Of a stretch of DNA of 22,579 nucleotides, positions 8,275 to 16,800 are shown piece after piece. The position numbers and the translations under genes were made by a program. The notes beneath the pieces were generated by a model. That model had not been told where the DNA came from, ran no database searches, and was given only the letters and a program-made list of their open reading frames with translations. The DNA comes from JAIXWP01 sp044371755. GTDB taxonomy: Bacteria > Bacteroidota > Bacteroidia > Flavobacteriales_D > Sanyastnellaceae. The stretch spans positions 1 to 22,579 of the forward strand of contig JBILSZ010000043.1 in the NCBI GenBank assembly GCA_044371755.1, given 5' to 3'. The number at the start of each line of letters is the position of its first letter. The first letter of the stretch is position 1.

Positions 8275-8844
8275 ATGATCGCCCGATCTATTTATATCAT
8301 CCTTCTACTCCTCTTGACCAACTGCATGAAGGCTCAGGAGGTGGTTGACAAATGGAAGTTCAAGCCTTCATTTTCTTTGGGCTTGCTCAATGGCGGCCGT
8401 GCTACGTCCTCTACATTTTACTTCAAAAGCGGAATTGGTGGCTATGCTTACTTTAATTCAATAAATGAGGCTAGTAGCTTTCGCCCAAGCGTCAGCGTTG
8501 GTGTGGAGCGACTCAATGAGGAAGTACTCATGCCTATCGGGCTGGAGTATTCTATTCGCTTCAAAGACAAAGGAAATTCAGGCTTCATCGCCATCTCGGG
8601 TGGTTACGCGCTATCCTTTCACGAAACCTACGAAGTATTTGAGGGCTATGAATATTATGGTGGCGCATTTTTCAATCCCGGATGGGGATATGAATGGTGG
8701 TTGAAAACCGACGCGCGTCTTTTTATCTCAACGCGCTATAGACACCAATTCATGAAAGCCGAATACCATGAGGAAGGAGTTGACAAATACACCGACCGTT
8801 TTAGCTACATGATGCTTCAATTGACTACGGGAATAATATTTTAA
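8275..8844 (+). CDS. Secreted beta-rich protein, possible outer-membrane barrel
   Basis: This 189 aa protein starts at ATG 8275; an earlier in-frame TTG at 8248 is part of the -7 box and is rejected. It has a signal peptide (MIARSIYIILLLLLTN, probable cleavage after MKA before QE). The mature part has alternating aromatic/hydrophobic strands and Gly-rich turns (FSLGLLNGGR, GIGGYAYFNS, LFISTRYRHQF) and ends LTTGIIF with a terminal Phe. That pattern is common in small outer-membrane beta-barrels of Bacteroidota. I do not recognise a named family. The TNC near the signal end is a poor lipobox, but lipidation is not excluded. It is followed after 5 bp by the CotH-like gene, so they form one operon behind operator A. 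Function is unknown. Confidence 0.72.
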   Translation: MIARSIYIILLLLLTNCMKAQEVVDKWKFKPSFSLGLLNGGRATSSTFYFKSGIGGYAYFNSINEASSFRPSVSVGVERLNEEVLMPIGLEYSIRFKDKGNSGFIAISGGYALSFHETYEVFEGYEYYGGAFFNPGWGYEWWLKTDARLFISTRYRHQFMKAEYHEEGVDKYTDRFSYMMLQLTTGIIF

Positions 8845-8849
8845 ATAAT

Positions 8850-10628
8850 ATGAGAACATTGCTACTCATCACGTCCTATTTGCTGACGATTTTACAGCCT
8901 CAAGCTCAAATAGCGATTTCACACGACTCTGGTTTTTATAGCGCTCCGATCGAAGTGTCCTTTCAACATCCCGATCCTGGGGTTATCTTATTTTATTCAT
9001 TAGACGGGACTGCGCCTGGAAGAGACGGACAGAGATATTTCTCGCCTTTATTAATCACAAGCATTGCAACATCGCCCACGCTATCGTACATCAGAACAGG
9101 TGAGGATTGGCAACGCCCTTCGGGAAGTGTATTTAAGGGCCATACACTCAAGGTCGTTGGATTCAAAAATGAAAATCAAGTTACACCAGTCGTATCCCGT
9201 TCTTATTTTATCCATCCTGACCACGAAGAAAAATACCCCCTTGATCGTCTGGCGCTGACCATCGACTCTGCTGATTTCTTTGGCTTAAAAAGGGGGATCT
9301 ACGTGCCCGGAAATAACGAAATGCTCAACTTTTATCAAGGTGGCGAGGCTTGGGAAAGACCGGTGTATTTTGAATTATTTGATAATACAGGTAAGTTAGA
9401 GTGGTCGCAGCAATTGGGTGCTCGCATACATGGGCGCAGTTCGCGCACCAATCCGCAGAAATCATTACGACTTTATGCGCGCAATGAATACGGAAGTGCG
9501 TTTATGTTTCACCCTTTGTTTGGAGAATACGGCGCTTCGGCTCAAAAGCGATTGATACTTAGGGCCCCTGATCGCCTGTTTAGTAAGGCTATATTTATTG
9601 ACGAGGTGGTGCATGCGGCTGCAGAGGACTTATCAGTGGAGAATATGGCTTCAAGGCCCGTGGCTGTATTTATTAACGGAGAATATTGGGGACTTCAAAA
9701 TCTGCGCGAGCGCCATGATGAACAATACCTAAGAATAAAATATGGTGTAGAACCTGACAACGTTGATATCATCGACTGGGATCGCGGACCCGCTGTGGCA
9801 GAAGGAAATCTAACAGAGTATAACTCCCTACTTTCCTTCCTCGCCTCTACCGATATCAGCACTCCTAAAGGATATCAAGAGCTTAAGAAACGCGTTAACA
9901 TGGACTCCTTCATCCCTTTTGTGGGTACCCACTTATTTTTTGCAAACGAAGATTTTCCCAATAACAACCTCCGAATGTGGCGAGAACGCACTTATGGAGA
10001 AAAATGGAACTTCTTCTTCTATGATTGCGACGGCTGCATGCGCGATATGGAAATGGATAGTTTTAGAATGTTTTCAGAAATGAAAAACGATGGAAACCCT
10101 GCCTCAATTATGATTCGAGCGTTGCTCAAAAACTCCGAATTCACCTCTGAACTATACAGCTATCTCAACAATGCAATGGCAAACCAGTTTTCAACTTCAC
10201 AATTGCTAAATCTCATCTCCGACCGCGAATCCTTTTATGCACCGCTTATTACAGATCATATTAATCGCTGGCACTCTCCAGATGATACCGCCGAGTGGTT
10301 TTCAGCAATTACCGTGGCCGAACAATTCGCTATGAACCGCCCACGAATCATGGGAGAACTTCTTGAAAAGCACCTTGGAAAACCTTATGTTATCTATCCT
10401 ATACCCGCGAAAACTGAGTTTTATCTAGAATTTGAAAACAACCCAGAAGACATGGATGTGCACGTTTCCATATCAGATATGAACGGAAAGACCTTCAGTC
10501 CCGCGCGCATTTACACCTCCGAAAGCCGAGTCAACATACCATTGGAAGGCATTTCTCAAGGAGTGTACCTTATACAGGTCATCGTAGGCAAATCCATCTA
10601 TTATGATAAGCTAATCGTCACGAATTAA
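8850..10628 (+). CDS. CotH-kinase-like secreted protein with T9SS sorting domain
   Basis: This 592 aa protein has a signal peptide (cleavage near QPQAQ), then a chitobiase/hexosaminidase C-terminal-like beta-sandwich (~20-115; SGFYSAPIEVSF and VILFYSLDGTAPG). The CotH domain (~170-430) contains GARIHGRSSRTNPQKSLRLY, the central YWGLQNLRERHDEQYL, and FFFYDCDGCMRD, where D392 and D394 match the metal-binding D-x-D region. The last ~75 residues (YPIPAKTEFYLEF onward, ending YYDKLIVTN) form a T9SS type A sorting domain. The protein is therefore expected to be exported by T9SS and attached to the cell surface or released. CotH of Bacillus spores is an atypical protein kinase acting on coat proteins; the substrate of surface CotH proteins in Bacteroidota is unknown to me. 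It is co-transcribed with the upstream beta-rich protein, and the TetR-pump operon follows. Confidence 0.86.
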   Translation: MRTLLLITSYLLTILQPQAQIAISHDSGFYSAPIEVSFQHPDPGVILFYSLDGTAPGRDGQRYFSPLLITSIATSPTLSYIRTGEDWQRPSGSVFKGHTLKVVGFKNENQVTPVVSRSYFIHPDHEEKYPLDRLALTIDSADFFGLKRGIYVPGNNEMLNFYQGGEAWERPVYFELFDNTGKLEWSQQLGARIHGRSSRTNPQKSLRLYARNEYGSAFMFHPLFGEYGASAQKRLILRAPDRLFSKAIFIDEVVHAAAEDLSVENMASRPVAVFINGEYWGLQNLRERHDEQYLRIKYGVEPDNVDIIDWDRGPAVAEGNLTEYNSLLSFLASTDISTPKGYQELKKRVNMDSFIPFVGTHLFFANEDFPNNNLRMWRERTYGEKWNFFFYDCDGCMRDMEMDSFRMFSEMKNDGNPASIMIRALLKNSEFTSELYSYLNNAMANQFSTSQLLNLISDRESFYAPLITDHINRWHSPDDTAEWFSAITVAEQFAMNRPRIMGELLEKHLGKPYVIYPIPAKTEFYLEFENNPEDMDVHVSISDMNGKTFSPARIYTSESRVNIPLEGISQGVYLIQVIVGKSIYYDKLIVTN

Positions 10629-10634
10629 CATAGA

Positions 10635-10654
10635 GGAAACATTTCACGGTTTCC
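10635..10654. repeat. Short inverted repeat GGAAAC-N8-GTTTCC
   Basis: This is a 6 bp perfect inverted repeat (10635-10640 and 10649-10654), 6 bp after the CotH stop. It reuses the arm sequence of operators A and B but with a shorter spacer, and has no T-run. It may be an auxiliary operator or a weak hairpin ending the CotH transcript. Confidence 0.45.
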
Positions 10655-10709
10655 AAAATGACAATTCAACTTCCCTATTTAAGCGCTCACAACAAATTTG
10701 ACCTTATTT

Positions 10710-10737
10710 GGAAACGTTTTTAATCTTTTTCGTTTCC
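10710..10737. promoter_or_regulatory. Predicted TetR operator B upstream of the tetR-efflux operon
   Basis: GGAAACG (10710-10716) and CGTTTCC (10731-10737) are the arms; one more T/A pair extends them to 8 bp. The spacer is 14 bp. The site ends 17 bp before the -7 box of the TetR gene and covers the -33 region. It is nearly the same sequence as operator A in inverted orientation. Autoregulation by the adjacent TetR protein is the simplest reading. Confidence 0.68.
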
Positions 10738-10754
10738 ATTTCCAAAAAGAAAAT

Positions 10755-10762
10755 TATATTTG
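10755..10762 (+). promoter_or_regulatory. -7 box TATATTTG of the tetR-efflux operon promoter
   Basis: TATATTTG is an exact TAnnTTTG match, followed by CGCCGCA and the ATG at 10770. The leader would be only a few bases long. The box decides the start codon: an upstream in-frame ATG at 10698 would lie before the promoter. Confidence 0.75.
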
Positions 10763-10769
10763 CGCCGCA

Positions 10770-11381
10770 ATGGAAGAAAAAGAGTTAAAAATTATTAGCG
10801 GAGCGTCAAAAGTCTTCATGCAATACGGCATTAAAAGCGTAAACATGGATGATATGGCTCGCCACTTGGGAGTTTCTAAAAAGACACTTTATCTCTATGT
10901 GAACGATAAAGAAGAGTTGGTAAAAAAATCAATGGATGCTTTTTGCGAAATAGAGGATGCTCAAATCTCTGAGATAGCCTCTCGCAACCTCAACGCCATA
11001 GACGAAAGCCTTGAGATTATGAAATGGGTTTTGAGCATGCTTCAAAACCTTCATCCCTCTATCATTTATGATTTGGAGAAATACCACCCTGAAGTCTTTC
11101 ATGTGATCAAAAGCAATCGCAACTCCGCAATTTACGCTTGCATGACATCAAATATGAGCAAGGGTCAAAAAGAGGGTTATTACAGGAAAGACTTTAATCC
11201 CGAAATCATTGTCAGAATTTATATGGAGCATATGAATATTCTATTGGATCATAACCTCTTTCCTCAAGACAAGTGGAAACTGGTGGATGTCTATAAAGAA
11301 TCATTCATCTATCATATCCGTGGTATTGCCAGCCAAAAAGGCATTGACTATTTGAAAGAAAAATCAAAATACATTAAATAA
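10770..11381 (+). CDS. TetR/AcrR family transcriptional regulator
   Basis: This is a 203 aa protein, the normal size for TetR regulators. The N-terminal DNA-binding domain (~5-52) shows GASKVFMQYGIKSVNMDDMA, then ARHLGVSKKTLYLYVNDKEEL, the classic helix-turn-helix with TLYLYV recognition end. The C-terminal ligand-binding and dimerisation domain is helical and variable, so the inducer cannot be read. The start is set by the promoter box 7 bp upstream; a longer frame from 10698 would translate the promoter and is rejected. It is first in an operon with TolC-, HlyD- and RND-type genes (16 bp to the next start), the usual arrangement of a local repressor of drug efflux. Predicted operators lie at 10710-10737 and 8196-8224. 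Confidence 0.92.
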   Translation: MEEKELKIISGASKVFMQYGIKSVNMDDMARHLGVSKKTLYLYVNDKEELVKKSMDAFCEIEDAQISEIASRNLNAIDESLEIMKWVLSMLQNLHPSIIYDLEKYHPEVFHVIKSNRNSAIYACMTSNMSKGQKEGYYRKDFNPEIIVRIYMEHMNILLDHNLFPQDKWKLVDVYKESFIYHIRGIASQKGIDYLKEKSKYIK

Positions 11382-11397
11382 TAACACAATCCCTTTT

Positions 11398-12741
11398 ATG
11401 AACACGTGGAAAAAACCAATACAAAAAGCTCTGCTGATGGTGCTTTTTGTTTCGTTGTTTTTCCCTGCATACACCAAGGCCCAAACAGCGCTTTCGCTGC
11501 AACAAGCCCAAGAGTATGCTCTGAAAAATGCACAGACCGTGAAAAACGCACGGTACGACGCGGAAGTAGCAGATCTTACTTCTGACGAATTACTCGCTAT
11601 CGGTTTACCCCAAATCAACGCGAGTCTCCAATATCAAAACTTCATTACGCTACCTACTCAGGTTGTCGACGGAAGTTTCTTTGGTGCACCTGGCCAAGAA
11701 TTGAGGCTCCAATTCGGTACGCCTCAAAACATGACCGCCTCATTGAACGCTAGCCAACTTCTATTTGATGGCTCTTGGCTCGTTGGTCTCCAAGCTTCAA
11801 AGGCATATGCTCAACTCCAAAGGAGATATCTTTCTAAATCAGAACTGGAAATAAAAGCGGATGTCGCTAAAGCCTATCATACCGCTCTAATCATCGATGA
11901 AAGATTAGATTTTACTCGCCAAACACGCGCTGTGATTGCTCAAATGACCGATGAAACCAAAGCCTATTTCGAAAGTGGATTTTTGGAAGAACAAGATTAC
12001 GAGCAGCTCCAACTTTCATTAAGCCAACTTGACAATTTTATCTCTTCACTCGAAGGAGCTTCAAAACTCACTAAGGACTTACTAAAATTTACAATCGGTA
12101 TGCCTTTAGCAGAAGACATAACCTTGGCAGATAAAGCGGATACTCTCATTTCATCGGAAGATCTTCTTAGCGCAGCTTTCTCGAGCGACAAAACGATTGA
12201 TGTGCAACTCGCTACCAGCGGCCTGACTATGCAAGAGCTCAATCTTAAGAATAAAAAAGCGGCCTTCCTTCCGAATGCTGGAGTTTTTTACACCCTACAA
12301 TCTCAGGCTTTTCGTCAAGAATTCAACTTCCTCGATACAAGCCTACCTTGGTTTGCGCCGCAGCTCTGGGGCTTTCAAATCAATGTGCCCATTCTTAGTG
12401 GCGGAGGGAAAGTAAAAAGTGTTCAAAAAGCGCAAGTTGAAGTACAGCGAATGAAAGATACTGTTGAACTCACCAAGCGCGCCACAGAATTGGAATACAA
12501 CAGCGCCAAAACAGAATATCTTACAGCGCTCAACTCTTACAACCTCGCTATAAAATCGCTCGACCTTGCTCAAAAAATACTTTATAAAACAGGTATTAAA
12601 TTTAAAGAAGGCATAGCTTCAAGCATGGATGTCAGTCAATCGACAAATCAAGTTTTAGAGGCGCAACAAAACCTTGCTCAAGCAAAAGAGAGCCTCATGA
12701 ATGCTCAGGTAAAACTCAAAAAAGCACTTAACACATTATAA
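11398..12741 (+). CDS. TolC-like outer-membrane efflux channel (OEP family)
   Basis: This 447 aa protein has a signal peptide (cleavage near YTKA-QT, residue 28) and the two-fold repeat of long helices typical of TolC: LSLQQAQEYALKNAQTVKNA at the start of repeat one, and the second-half pattern VPILSGGGKVKSVQKAQVEVQ followed by LEYNSAKTEYLTALNSYNLA and DVSQSTNQVLEAQQNLAQAK. TolC trimers form the outer-membrane exit duct of tripartite pumps. It sits between tetR and the membrane-fusion gene (12 bp to the latter), so it is the dedicated channel of this pump. The length is normal for OEP proteins of Bacteroidota. There is no sign of damage. Confidence 0.92.
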   Translation: MNTWKKPIQKALLMVLFVSLFFPAYTKAQTALSLQQAQEYALKNAQTVKNARYDAEVADLTSDELLAIGLPQINASLQYQNFITLPTQVVDGSFFGAPGQELRLQFGTPQNMTASLNASQLLFDGSWLVGLQASKAYAQLQRRYLSKSELEIKADVAKAYHTALIIDERLDFTRQTRAVIAQMTDETKAYFESGFLEEQDYEQLQLSLSQLDNFISSLEGASKLTKDLLKFTIGMPLAEDITLADKADTLISSEDLLSAAFSSDKTIDVQLATSGLTMQELNLKNKKAAFLPNAGVFYTLQSQAFRQEFNFLDTSLPWFAPQLWGFQINVPILSGGGKVKSVQKAQVEVQRMKDTVELTKRATELEYNSAKTEYLTALNSYNLAIKSLDLAQKILYKTGIKFKEGIASSMDVSQSTNQVLEAQQNLAQAKESLMNAQVKLKKALNTL

Positions 12742-12753
12742 TTCGAAATTCAC

Positions 12754-13869
12754 ATGAAAAAGATATTCTCCCTTTTTGTTATCGCTGCCATTATCGCATC
12801 ATGCGGAGGCGATAAAGATCCCAAAACTCAGCTCGCAGAACTCAAAGCAAAGCAAGCCGAAATAGCTGATCAAATCAAAAAACTCGAACAGAAAATTGCA
12901 GCAACAGATACCTCTGCCAGCACAGGTAAAATCAAGGATGTAATCGTTACGGCCATCACTTCATCAGTATTCACTCACTACCTTGATGTGCAAGGAATTG
13001 TTGACGCAGACGAAAACGTGACTATCATGCCTACCATGGCTGGCAATGTCACCAAGCTCTATGTCAATGAGGGTGATGTAGTAAAATCAGGACAAATCCT
13101 CGCCGAAGTAGACAATGACATCTATGTAAAGCAGTTAAATTCCGTGCAGCCGCAGCTCGCTCTGGCTACAGAAGTCTTCAACCGCCAACAAAGATTGTGG
13201 AATCAAAAAATCGGAAGCGAGGTGCAATACCTTCAAGCTAAAACACAAAAAGAATCGCTTGAAAAACAAATCGAAACACTGCAAGAGCAAATAGAATTGA
13301 CCCGCATCAAGTCCCCTATCAATGGTACAGTTGACAACGTAGCGCTCAAGATTGGTCAAATGGCCGCGCCCGGCATGCCTGCAATGCGTGTTGTAAACCT
13401 TTCCAAATTGAAGGTAAAGGCCAACATTTCTGAAACCCACGCTGCTAAAGTGAAAAAAGGAAATGACGTTTCTATTTTCTTCCCTGATCAAAATAAAGAA
13501 ATCGCCTCAAAAGTAACATTCGCTGCTAAGGTGATCGACCCGATGACGCGTACATTTGTCACAGAGGCCTCTATCAATGCTAACGCCGCAGAATTGCGTC
13601 CCAATATGATTGCTGTGCTCAAAGTGGTAGACTATAGAAACGACAACGCTATCACTATTCCCGTAAATCTTATTCAAAACACTGAAAAGGAATCTTTCGT
13701 TTTCGTTGGAGTTGAAGAAGGCGGCAAAAAAGTAGCGCGCAAAAAAGTAGTTACGGTAGGAATGGTCTACAACGGAAGCGCAGAAATTATCTCTGGCCTC
13801 TCCACGAATGACAAGCTGATCACTACTGGTGCATCAGACCTCGCAGACGGACTCGAAATCAAATTTTAA
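12754..13869 (+). CDS. RND efflux periplasmic adaptor (membrane-fusion protein, HlyD/AcrA type), lipoprotein
   Basis: This 371 aa protein has a lipoprotein signal with lipobox IASC and Cys17. A short coiled coil directly after the lipid anchor (QLAELKAKQAEIADQIKKLEQ) is followed by the first half of a lipoyl-like domain (AGNVTKLYVNEGDVVKSGQILAEVD), a helical hairpin (~120-175), the second lipoyl half (TRIKSPINGTVDNVALKIGQ), a beta-barrel domain and a membrane-proximal domain. It bridges the RND pump and the TolC-like channel in the periplasm. The gap to the pump gene is 19 bp. The extra coiled coil before the lipoyl domain is not part of the AcrA core and may act as a tether. Confidence 0.93.
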   Translation: MKKIFSLFVIAAIIASCGGDKDPKTQLAELKAKQAEIADQIKKLEQKIAATDTSASTGKIKDVIVTAITSSVFTHYLDVQGIVDADENVTIMPTMAGNVTKLYVNEGDVVKSGQILAEVDNDIYVKQLNSVQPQLALATEVFNRQQRLWNQKIGSEVQYLQAKTQKESLEKQIETLQEQIELTRIKSPINGTVDNVALKIGQMAAPGMPAMRVVNLSKLKVKANISETHAAKVKKGNDVSIFFPDQNKEIASKVTFAAKVIDPMTRTFVTEASINANAAELRPNMIAVLKVVDYRNDNAITIPVNLIQNTEKESFVFVGVEEGGKKVARKKVVTVGMVYNGSAEIISGLSTNDKLITTGASDLADGLEIKF

Positions 13870-13888
13870 CTAAAAAACTCTATCCAAC

Positions 13889-16800
13889 ATGGAAAAATTC
13901 AAAGAGTTTTTTGTCACGAGTTGGGCAATTAACAATAAAACAACCATATACCTGCTCACCATCATCATCACGTTGGTGGGTATTCAATCCTATCGAAACT
14001 TGCCAAAAGAGCAGTTTCCCGATATCGTAATTCCTACCATTTACGTGTCTACTGGGCTTCCATCTACTGCGCCCAAAGACATGGAAAACCTGGTGACTAA
14101 GCCAATCGAAAAGCAAATTAAGTCTATAGCAGGTGTTAAAAAAGTAACAAGCCAATCACTAGAAAATTACTCTGTGATCATGGTTGAGTTTAACACCGAT
14201 GTAGAGGTGCCCATTGCAAAGCAAAAAGTAAAAGACGCGGTAGAAAAAGCAGAAAAGGATTTGCCCAACGACCCATTGATGGTGCAGTCCGTAATGGAAG
14301 TAGAATTTTCTGAAATGCCAATTCTCTTCGTCAATTTATCTGGTGATTATGATCTCGCAAAACTCAAAAAGTACGCGGAAGATCTGCAAGACCGTATCGA
14401 AGGGCTTAAAGAAATTACGCGTGTAGACATCGTCGGTGCTTTGGATAGAGAAATCCAAATCAACATAGACATGTACAAAGCGCAAGCCGCCAACATCACT
14501 ATGGGCGATATCGAAAATGCTGTCAAATATGAAAATATGACCATCAACGGTGGCAATGTAACCATCGATGATATGCAGCGTTCCATCAGCGTCAGCGGCG
14601 AGTTTGACAACATTCAACAAATCGAAAATCTCGTCATCAATTCGATGACAGGCGCCTCTGTCTTTTTGAAAGACATTGCTGTGGTCAAAGATGCTTTTGC
14701 TGAGCAAGCCTCATACGGCCGTCTTGACAATAAAAACGTAATCACACTCAACGTCATCAAACGTGGTGGTGAAAACCTCATTTTGGCATCTGACAAAATC
14801 TATGACATCATCGAGGAAATGGAAGAAACAGAATTTCCTGAAAACCTCACCATAAAAGTAACTGGCGACCAATCTGATGGTACGCGTGTCACACTCCACG
14901 ATCTTATCAATACGATCATCATTGGCTTCATCCTCGTGACGATTATTTTGATGTTCTTCATGGGTGTAACCAATGCCATTTTCGTAGGACTTTCTGTGCC
15001 GCTTTCCATGTTCATAGCGTTCATGATTCTTCCCGGTATCGATTTCTCTCTCAACATGATCGTATTGTTCGCCTTCCTGCTGGGGCTGGGAATTGTGGTG
15101 GACGACGCCATCGTCGTCATAGAGAACACGCACAGGATTTATGATAATGGTAAAGTACCAATTAAAACCGCTGCTAAAAAAGCCGCGGGAGAAATCTTCC
15201 TTCCAGTATTATCTGGAACAGCTACAACGTTGGCTCCTTTCGTTCCCCTCGCCTTTTGGGGTGGAATTATTGGTAAATTCATGTTCTACCTGCCGATTAC
15301 GCTGATCATCACGCTTACAGCTTCACTACTCGTGGCATATATCATCAATCCGGTATTCGCGGTAGACTTTATGAAGCCTCACGATCACGCGCCCAATCAA
15401 AAGAAAAGAGCACGGTCATTCAAAATTACCACCATTCTTTTACTCGCATTCGCTGCCCTTTTCTATTTGACTGGTTCGTTTGGTATGGGTAACTTCTTAG
15501 TGACAATGTACCTCTTGTATTTGCTGTATCGTTTCGTTTTGGAAAAAGCCATTGCCAGCTTCCAAAACAAGTTATGGCCTCGTGTACAAAACGTTTATGG
15601 TAGATTCCTCGAATGGGCTTTAAAAAGACCCCGCGCTATTTTTTGGAGCACCGTCGTATTGCTTGTTGCCACCATTATGATCACGGCATTGCGTCAGCCC
15701 AAGGTCGTTTTCTTCCCGCAAGCTGATCCCAACTTTGTATATGTGTATGCAACTCTTCCTGTGGGCACGAAACCAGCTGCCACAGACTCTGTAGCAAAAA
15801 TTATTGAAGGCCGAGTATATGGAGTTCTGGGTGATAGCAACCCGCTTGTTAAGTCCGTTATCACCAACGTTGCAGTTGGAGCCAACGAAGCGCAAGACGA
15901 TCGTGCGAGCTACCCCAACAAAGCAAAAGTTGGTGTTGCTTTTGTAAAATTCGCTGAAAGAAATGGCGAAAGCACAGCTATCTATCTTGAAAAGATTCGC
16001 GAAGCAGTAAAAGGAATTCCTGGTGTTGAAATATCCGTAGACCAAGAACAAAACGGTCCGCCGGTAGCAAAGCCAATCAACATCGAAATCAGCGGTGAAA
16101 ACTTCGAAGAACTCATCGCTACTTCAATCGATTTGAAGCGCTACCTCGACTCTATGGCTGTAGACGGTGTGGAAGAATTGAAGTCTGATCTCCAATTGAA
16201 TAAACCAGAGGTGAAAATTGACATCAATCGCGAACGAGCGAATAGAGAGGGAATCAGCACTGCACAAATCGGTATGGCGCTCCGCAATGCCGTCTTTGGA
16301 GCAGAAGTCTCTCGCTTCCGCGATGACAACGACGACTACCCAATAATGGTCCGATTCCAAGAAAATCAACGCAACAATATTGAGGAATTAAAAAATCTCA
16401 TTATCACTTATCGCGACATGAATATGGGTGGAATGGTGCGCCAAATTCCCCTCTCTTCAGTGGCAGAAGTAAAGTACACCAGCACATACGCCGCTATCAA
16501 ACGCAAGAATCAGAAGCGTGTCATTACTCTCGCCTCAAACGTGATCTCTGACTTCAACCCTAACGAGGTTGTTGCCAACATTCAAAAAGAAATCGACAAC
16601 TTCAATCGATATCCTGAAACCGTGTCGATCACGATGACGGGAGAACAAGAAGAGCAAGCTGAAACCGCTAGCTTCCTCGGGTTTGCTGGACTCCTAGCCC
16701 TCGCGCTGATTGTACTGATATTGATATTGCAATTCAACTCCATAGGTAGAACTGTGATCATCCTTTCAGAAATCATCTTCAGTATCATCGGCGTACTACT

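Noticed and set aside
10698..10769. Longer tetR reading frame starting at an upstream ATG
   Set aside because: This segment contains operator B and the -7 box; the encoded 24 residues are unlike any TetR N-terminus, and ATG 10770 follows the promoter directly.
15620..16051. 143-codon open frame antisense to the RND pump (with similar ones at 14336-14707 and 14711-15133)
   Set aside because: These are frame shadows of a long coding gene; they have no promoter, family resemblance or signal, and the sense gene is intact.
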